Position numbers and translations under genes: made by a program
NCBI GenBank assembly: GCA_905221065.1
Contig: CAJNBS010000007.1
Coordinates: forward strand, 13,604 to 77,603
Source of the DNA: a bacterium
GTDB taxonomy: Bacteria; Bacillota; Bacilli; Lactobacillales; Streptococcaceae
Length of the DNA stretch: 64,000 nt
Direction of reading: 5' to 3'
Shown: positions 7,076 through 15,200 of the stretch, piece after piece
Numbering within the stretch: the stretch's first letter is position 1
Layout of the letters: every line of letters begins with the position of its first letter
The notes under the pieces: model-generated
Databases searched by the model: none
What the model saw: only the letters and a program-made list of their open reading frames with translations
What the model was told of the DNA's origin: nothing

Positions 7076-8915
7076 CTTTTAAGTGATAGGAGTAGCTAGC
7101 GACAACGACGTCCTGGTGCCAACGAAGGGCGTATTTGAGTTTGAGACTCATCTGATTGTGTAGAATATTTTGCCAAGGTTTATTAGGGATAAACTGGGGT
7201 ACAAGGACAGTGACTGTATAGTTCTTTTTCTGGGCTTCCTCAGAGATCCGTTTGACATACTTGACAGTAGGCGTGATGATGTCACGGTAGCTGGTCTTGA
7301 TATTTTTCAGAGTAATGGTTGGGAAGTAATCGGCAAATTCTTGGAGAATTTCCTGGTCTTTCTCTGCTGTTTCCTTAGTAGAAATGTGCATGGCTAAGAC
7401 TTCATCACCGATACTTTGAGCGTAGTTAATGGCTCCAACGCTGACGCGGGTGACATTTCCCACTAGAACGAGAACCAGATTGCCATCGTAGTTACGTTTT
7501 TCGATTCCTTCATAAAGACGCAATTGTTGGGCCACTTTTTGGTAATGACTGTGAATAGCCAAGAAAAGTAGGGTGAGTACGAGAATAATCGGGAAGAAAG
7601 GCCAGATATCACTGAGACGGAAAAAGAGCAGGATCAGCACGATAGCGTAGCAAATGATAGCTCCAAGGATATTGGCAAGGGCAGGTTTTAAGAAATTTGC
7701 CCCCTTTTCTTTTTTCCAATGGCGAATCATCCCAGTCTGAGAAAGGGCAAAGGGAACGAAGACCCCGATAGTATAAAGAGGAATCAAACGTTCGGTATTG
7801 CCATTAAAAATGAGAAGAAGAATCATAGCCCCAAAGGCAAGAGTTAAGATTCCATTAGAGTAGCCTAGGCGGTCTCCTTTTTCCATAAAGAGATGGGGCA
7901 TATATTTGTTTTTAGCCATATTGTAGGCCAGCATAGGGAAGGCTGAAAAGCCGGTATTTGCAGCTACGGCCAAAATCAAGGCTGTGGAGAATTGGAAGGT
8001 ATAATAGCCAAGGTGACCTAAGAAAGAATCACCAAGGATGCCTTGAGCCATCTGTGAAAGAATAGTTTCTCCGTGTTGAGGCATAATCCCCATCCAGTAG
8101 TTTAGGAAGGTAATACCAGCAAAAAGAAATCCTAGAATCAGTGACATGATAGTCAAGGTCTGAGCAGCATTCTTTTCTTTCGGAGCCTTGAAAAAGGGAA
8201 CGGCATTTGAAATAGCTTCAACTCCTGTCAGAGAGGCAGAGCCACTGGTAAAGGCTCTTAGAATGAGAACGATAGACAGGCTCGGGACGGCATGTCCAAT
8301 AGGAGAAGTCGCCTGATAGCTGAGAGATCCTGTCATTAGTTGAAAGATTCCATAGAGCAATAGAAAGACAGTGCTGATGATAAAGAGATAGACAGGAAAC
8401 ATCAGTGAACTGGCAGATTCTTTCAGCCCCCGTAAGTTCAAGAGCATGAGCAAGCAAACTAGAAAAATGGAGATGTGGAGGTTGTAAGGATGGAGAGCAG
8501 GGAGGGCTGCTGTGATAGCATCAGCTCCAGATGATACCGATACTGCCACAGTCAGCATGTAGTCAACCAGCAGACTACCTCCAGCAATCAAGCCTAGCTC
8601 GGGCGATAGATTTTCTCGAGTAACCATATAGGCCCCTCCTCCCTGAGGATAGGCGTGGATGATTTGACGGTAGGAAACGGTTAAACTAGCTAGAAGTAGG
8701 AGGACAAAAAGGCCAATAGGAAGGCTCCACCATATAGCAAGTGGAGAGAGACTAGCCAAGACGAGGACTACTTGCTCAGGACCATAGGCAATGGAAGATA
8801 GAGCGTCACTTGACAACATGGCCAAGGCCTGCATTTTTCCCAGCAGCCCTCCCTCACCTTCTGTTAAGGACTTAAGAGGACGACCGATAAATGTATGTTT
8901 TAATTTTGTAAACAT
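7071..8915 (-). CDS. kimA: KimA/YdaO-type potassium:proton symporter
   Basis: A 614-residue APC-superfamily transporter with about 12 hydrophobic helices in the first 450 residues and a soluble C-terminal domain of about 150 residues. The N-terminus (GRPLKSLTEGE, LAMLSSDALSSIAYG, SYRQIIHAYPQGGGAYMV, AGGSLLVDYMLTVAVSV) strongly resembles B. subtilis KimA, a high-affinity K+ importer that c-di-AMP inhibits through its cytoplasmic domain. Function here is inferred from that likeness. ATG 8915 is chosen over 8942 because AAAGGAAAA precedes it. It is a single-gene unit; no c-di-AMP riboswitch is seen upstream. A generic amino-acid permease is the alternative. Confidence 0.82.
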   Translation of the reverse strand: MFTKLKHTFIGRPLKSLTEGEGGLLGKMQALAMLSSDALSSIAYGPEQVVLVLASLSPLAIWWSLPIGLFVLLLLASLTVSYRQIIHAYPQGGGAYMVTRENLSPELGLIAGGSLLVDYMLTVAVSVSSGADAITAALPALHPYNLHISIFLVCLLMLLNLRGLKESASSLMFPVYLFIISTVFLLLYGIFQLMTGSLSYQATSPIGHAVPSLSIVLILRAFTSGSASLTGVEAISNAVPFFKAPKEKNAAQTLTIMSLILGFLFAGITFLNYWMGIMPQHGETILSQMAQGILGDSFLGHLGYYTFQFSTALILAVAANTGFSAFPMLAYNMAKNKYMPHLFMEKGDRLGYSNGILTLAFGAMILLLIFNGNTERLIPLYTIGVFVPFALSQTGMIRHWKKEKGANFLKPALANILGAIICYAIVLILLFFRLSDIWPFFPIILVLTLLFLAIHSHYQKVAQQLRLYEGIEKRNYDGNLVLVLVGNVTRVSVGAINYAQSIGDEVLAMHISTKETAEKDQEILQEFADYFPTITLKNIKTSYRDIITPTVKYVKRISEEAQKKNYTVTVLVPQFIPNKPWQNILHNQMSLKLKYALRWHQDVVVASYSYHLKE

Positions 8916-9148
8916 GGTATTTTCCTTTTCTGAAAATTTCAATAAGTGCTATTATACTGCTTTGAAGGGGCATCGTCAAGCAGAGATGATGGTTTTGTGA
9001 GAGTTCGAGATACCTCAAATGGATTATGTTATATTCTTAGATAAAAATCAATTAAAATTCATAAAACGGTATAATCTATTATAAATAAAAAATAGCAAAT
9101 AGGGTAAATTTCTATATATTTTAATTAAAGTAAAAATTAGGCTAAAAG
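8916..9148. other. AT-rich intergenic region without genes
   Basis: Divergent spacer between kimA and the giant adhesin. Apart from the kimA ribosome-binding site and the adhesin promoter at its right end, only AT-rich sequence is seen. No reading frame with a ribosome-binding site and no hairpin with a T-run was found. Confidence 0.6.
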
Positions 9149-9178
9149 TGGACGGGGGGGGGGATTTCATGCTATAAT
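9149..9178 (+). promoter_or_regulatory. Adhesin promoter with a ten-G tract in its spacer
   Basis: Extended -10 TGC-TATAAT (9170-9178) lies 108 nt before the adhesin ATG. The best -35 is TGGACG (9149-9154, four of six consensus bases), giving an 18-nt spacer. An uninterrupted run of ten G (9154-9163) fills the promoter-upstream half of this spacer. Slipped-strand loss or gain of G would change the spacing (9 G gives the optimal 17 nt). The arrangement is read directly; phase variation is inferred. Confidence 0.65.
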
Positions 9179-9286
9179 GTACGTAGATTCTTATTACCTA
9201 AAGTGGATATATTATAATAAAATAGTATTATAGTTTATTGATTTTTTGAATAAGAGGAAATAAAAATAAAAAATGGAGATCAAAGA

Positions 9287-12200
9287 ATGAAGTACAAGAG
9301 AACTCAGAAACGCTCTAAGCAGATGTGGCAGCGTGTGGAAAAATTTTCGATTAGAAAGTTTAGCTTTGGAGCAGCGTCGTGTTTGATTGGGGCATCTTTA
9401 GTTGGGGTAGCTATAAATCCGAACATTGTAGATGCGGCATTTAAACAATTAAATGGCGAGGACGGTATTGTATCATTATATTCTAATTCTGGAGAAACGC
9501 CTGAAAGTGCAGACGGTATTGAAATCGGATCAAAAGTAAATGTAGATAAAGAAATTGGAATCGATGTAGATTGGTCAGAATATACTCGAGAAAATCCAAT
9601 TGTTAAAGTAACTTATACATTTAACGGCGGAGCAGACGGAAGTAGTGTAGCTGGATTTGGAGGACACCGTCCACGTTTCTGGTTCACAACACCAATAGGA
9701 TTAAAAGAACCTAAAGAAATTACATTAAAGAAAAATGACGGACGACCAGTTTATGTAATGGAAAGCTGGAATAAAAATAAAAAATTCGGTTCGTTATCAA
9801 ATTCGATTAATTCACGTTTCCAAACAGAAGATGACATCAATAGAGCTTATCGAGAAATTGATTTCCGCGGTAATGATACTAAGTGGGAATCTTATAATGA
9901 AACAACAGGTGAATCTTACCGAGAATATAGCGGAAGTTTTGCGAATAAGTTTTGGTATCATATTGGGGAAAGAATCTCAGATGATCCATATGAACAAGCT
10001 ATTTATGAGAGTTTCCGTACAAACACAAAAACGATGTATGTCGATTGGGAACGTGGAGGAATTGAAAGAGCTACGATAACAGCTGTATATGAAGTTGCCG
10101 ATCCAACATTTGGTAATGATCGTAGTACTTTAGAATTCGGAGCAGGGTTCAGAGTTGGTATCGCTCGAATGATGCAACATTACAAAACGGTATTAGCGCC
10201 AGTTCCAAGTCTATATAAATTAAATGAAATTTTTGAACCATCTGTTCCAACACGTGTTGCAGTAAAAGATACAAATAAACTTACAGAAGCAGAAAAAAAT
10301 ATTGTCAGAGATAGACTTTGGAGTGCAAATAAAGAAAATGTAACTTCGGTAGCGAGAACAGGGAAAAATAAATTAATAGAGAACCTTAAGAGTGAAGAAA
10401 AAACAGAATCTATTCTTATAGGTGATGATGGAACAGCGACAATTATTTATTCTGATAATACTAGAGATGTTATTCCAGGAACATCGCTTGTTTATAAAGT
10501 AACGGAAACGAATACGCATAGACAAGGTGGTGGATATGAGTATGATATTGCTCCAGTAGCTGTGAAAAACATGGATCAAATAACTGAAGAAGAAAAGAAA
10601 GCAGCTATTAAATCATTCTTAAAAGCAAATGGAATCGGAATAGAAAATTTACAATATCATAGTGGTAAAAGTGAACTTGATTTCGAGGGTGGAACGCTTC
10701 AGGATGACAAGGGGAATAAATGGTTTGCCTATGATGAGAATACAGCAAATGCCAAAAATATAGGAACACATATAGGGTTTACACCAAACAGTTCTACAGT
10801 CATGTTATCAAGAGATGCAGGATTCTCTGGAGTATACACTATTCCAACTTCAGATCTTTATTATAAAGAGGGAACTAGCGCTCTAGATTTAGCTAAAAAG
10901 GATGCTGAAGCGGCAATTGACAACTTAAATTATTTATCTCCAAAAGAAAAACAAGCATTTAAAGAAAAACTAAAAGATAAGACTACTCAAGAAAGTGTCA
11001 ATGCTGTTGTAGAAGAAGCTGTTGCTAAAAATAGTGAAAATGAGAGAGCATTAGAAGCTAAAAAACGTGAAGTGAAGGAAAAAATTAATAACAATCCTTA
11101 CTTAACAACAGCGGAGAAAAAAGAACTAGTAGATCAAGTGTCAGCGGTAGTAATGACAGACCCAACTGAAGGGACTGCTACTCCTATTGAACATACAAAA
11201 GGTCTTGTCGATAAAGTTTTAGACAAAGCATTAGAAAAAACAAAAGAAAAAGCTAAAGCCATTATTGATGAAATCGATAAAAATGGTGGGCAAGCAGGAT
11301 ATTTAGAAAATCCAACAGCAGCTCAGTATAAAGAGCAAATTCAAAATGCTACTACCCAGGAAGCAATTACGAAAGTAATTGAAGACGCACAAAATCAAAA
11401 ATCTAAAAAAGCTCATGATGCTGAAAAAGCTAAAACAGATGCTTTAAAAGATGAGTATAAGAAGAAAATTGATCAAGTTCCTGGGCTAACAGATGCTCAA
11501 AAAGATGAGTATAAGAAACAAATTGATGCAGCAACAACAAGAGATCAATTGGAAGATATTGTGAAGGATGCGGAAGTAAAAGCGTATCGTGATACAGCAA
11601 AAGCAAAAATTGATGCGCTTGAACACTTAAATGCTGCACAAAAAGCAGAATTAAAAACACAAGTTGATGCTGCAGGAAACAAAGCTGAAGTAGACAATAT
11701 TGTATCAATTGCTCAAGGTTTAGATTCTAAAATGGATTCTCTACAAAAATTAGTAGCAGAAGCTGAAAAAGTAAAAGCCTCTGATAAATATACTAATCCT
11801 AATGTTCCTAAAGATAAGAAAACTGCTTTTGACACAGCAAATGCTGCTGCTTCAAAAGTAGCTGACAAAACAACAGCTGAACCAGAAAATGCGGCGGGTA
11901 CATCAGAAGTAGCTACTCTAATTGATAATCTAGCAAAAGCTATAGAAGCTCTTACAGGTGAAAAAGTTGCTGTACCTGTGTCTAAAGATGCTTTGAAAGC
12001 AGAAATTGACTTGAACACAGATGATGCTGTTAAAAAATCACCAGCTTATGCTAAAGAGGCAAATGGCGCTAAAAAACAAGCTTATGATGATGCCTTAGTA
12101 AATGCTCAAAAAGTGTATGATAATCCAGATGCTACACAAACAGATGTGGATAATGCACTAGATACACTAAAACAAGCACGTTTAGCATTATCAGGTAAAG

Positions 12201-15200
12201 CGGAAGACTTCACTTTAGGAGTGAAAGATGGAGCAGCAAAAATCTCTGTAGAACCTAAAGCAGATGCGGAATTAGCTGAAGCTGATAAAGATGCAGTAAA
12301 AGCTAAAGTAACAGCAAACGGTAATGCTTTAGATGATACTTATACTGTAGAGTATGGAGCTATTGCAGAAAAAGGCGATAAGAAAGTAGTACCAGTAACA
12401 GTCACTCATGATGGTATTACAAGAACAGTTGACGTCCCAGTAGAAGGGAACACTGCAGCGACAACAACACCGACAGCGGATACAGCAAAACTAAGCGAAA
12501 CACCTAAGGTAAATGACATTGTTACAAAAGCAGAAGATGTGAAAGCAATCAAAGATGCTGTAAAAGTACCGGAAGGCACACAAGTAACAGATAAAAAATT
12601 ACTTGACGAAGGAAAAGTAGTAGAAGGTACAGACCAAAGTGCAAACGGTGGAGCAAATAACGCAGGTAAACCAGTAGTTAAAGTAGAAGTAACCTACGGA
12701 GACGGAAGCAAAGATGTAGTAGAAGTGCCAGTAGAAGGCAACACTGCAGCGACAACAACACCAACAGTAGACACAGCGAAACTAAGCGAAACACCTAAGG
12801 TAAATGACACTATTACAAAACCAGAAGATGTAAAAGCAATCAAAGATGCAGTAAAAGTAACAGTACCAGCAGGACAAAAAGAACCAACAAAATCATTAGT
12901 TGATAATGGTAAAGTAGTAGCTGGAACAGACCAAAGTGCAAACGGTGGAGCAAATAACACAGGAAAACCAGTAGTTAAAGTAGAAGTAACATACGCTGAC
13001 GGAAGTAAAGATGTAGTAGAAGTGCCGGTAGAAGGCAACACTGCAGCGACAACAACACCGACAGTAGACACAGCGAAACTAAGCGAAACACCAAAAGAAA
13101 ATGACACTATTACAAAACCAGAAGATGTAAAAGCGATCAAAGACGCTGTAAAAGTAATAGTACCAGCAGGACAAGCAGAACCAACAAAAGAATTAGTTGA
13201 TGGTGGAAAAGTAGTAGCTGGAACAGACCAAACAGCCAATGGTGGCGCGAACAACACAGGTAAGCCAGTAGTTAAAGTAGAAGTAACCTACGCAGACGGA
13301 AGCAAAGATGTAGTAGAAGTCCCAGTAGAAGGGAACACTGCAGCGACAACAACACCGACAGCGGATACAGCAAAACTAAGCGAAACACCTAAGGTAAATG
13401 ACATTGTTACAAAAGCAGAAGATGTGAAAGCAATCAAAGATGCAGTAAAAGTAACAGTACCAGCAGGACAAGCAGAACCAACAAAAGAATTAGTTGATGG
13501 TGGAAAAGTAGTAGCTGGAACAGACCAAAGTGCAAACGGTGGAGCAAATAACACAGGAAAACCAGTAGTTAAAGTAGAAGTAACATACGCTGATGGAAGT
13601 AAAGATGTAGTAGAAGTCCCAGTAGAAGGGAACACTGCAGCGACAACAACACCGACAGCGGATACAGCGAAACTAAGCGAAACACCTAAGGTAAATGATA
13701 CTATTACAAAAGCAGAAGATGTGAAAGCAATCAAAGACGCTGTAAAAGTAACAGTACCAGCAGGACAAGCAGAACCAACAAAAGAATTAGTTGACGGTGG
13801 AAAAGTAGTAGCTGGAACAGACCAAACAGCCAATGGTGGCGCGAACAACACAGGTAAACCAGTAGTTAAAGTAGAAGTAACCTACGCAGACGGAAGTAAA
13901 GATGTAGTGGAAGTACCAGTAGAAGGGACTGATGCTGCAAAAGCAACTCCAAAAGTGAAAGAAGAAATCACAGCAGGAGAAGTACCAGTAAGTGTCGATC
14001 CGGCTACAGATAAAAAAGTAGCTGAAGCAGATAAAAAAGCAATTACAGAAGCTGTAGTAGTACCAGAAGGACAACCACAACCGGCAGACAAACAAGTTAA
14101 AAATGACGGAACAATCGTGGCTGGAACAGGAGCGAATGCAGGTAAGAAAGTAGTTGTCGTAGAAGTTACTTATGGTGACGGATCAAAAGATGAAATCGAA
14201 GTACCAGTGAGAAAAGAAAAAGATGCAGACAAAGCGACTCCAAAAGTGAAAGAAGAAATCACAGCAGGAGAAGTGCCAGTAAGCGTAGATCCATCTAAAG
14301 ACAAACAAGTAGCGGAAGCAGACAAAAAAGCAATTACAGATGCAGTAGTAGTACCAGAAGGACAACCACAACCGACAGACAAACAAGTTAAAAATGACGG
14401 AGCAATCGTGGATGGAACAGGAGCGAATGCAGGTAAGAAAGTAGTTGTAGTAGAAGTTACATATCCAGATGGATCAAAAGATGAAATCGAAGTACCTGTA
14501 AGAAAAGCTACTGATAAGGAAAAAGCCAAAGCTGACTTAACAGAAGCAGCTAACGCGGAAAAAGGTGAAATCGGAGGAGATACTACTCTAACTGATAAAG
14601 AAAAAGAAGACTTGAAAGCCAAAGTAGATGAAGTTAAGAAAGCTGCAGAAGAAAAGATTAATAATGCGAAAACATCTGAAGAAATAGCGAAAGCGACAGA
14701 AGAAGGTAAAAAAGCAATCGCAGATGTTTATAATCCACAAACTGCTAAAGGTCAATCAACAAATGTCTTCAAGCCAGAGTTAGACTTACAAACTGCTTTA
14801 GTATCCGGAAAAGTAACTGTAGAAAAAGGTAAAGACTTAACTGACGAAGAAATCCTAAAACAATTAGCACTAGCTGATGGAGTAACAGCGAAAGTTATTT
14901 CTAAACCAACTACAACTGAAACAGGAACTAAAGAAGCAGAAGTGGAAGTAACGCTCGCGGATGGTAACAAAGTAACTGTGAAAGTACCGGTTGAAGTAGT
15001 TGATTCCTTAGATACAGCTGATAAAGATAACGATCTTGCTAAGGCGAAAGAAGATGCTAAAAAACAAGTAGAAGAAGCTGCCAAAGCTAAAATCACTGAA
15101 ATCAAGAAGGATACAGGTTTAACTGAAGAGCAAAAACAAAAAGCTGAAGAAGCAATCAATAAAGCTAAAGATGAAGCAAACAAAGCTATTGACGAAGCAT

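Noticed and set aside
8916..9148. c-di-AMP (ydaO) riboswitch upstream of kimA
   Set aside because: The leader on the minus strand is short and AT-rich, with no long conserved structured region that I can recognise.
12694..13257. Long minus-strand open frames inside the Rib repeats (also at 13288-13851 and 14170-14622)
   Set aside because: They are mirror frames of a repeat-rich coding sequence, repeat with the same period, have no ribosome-binding sites and no protein-like composition.
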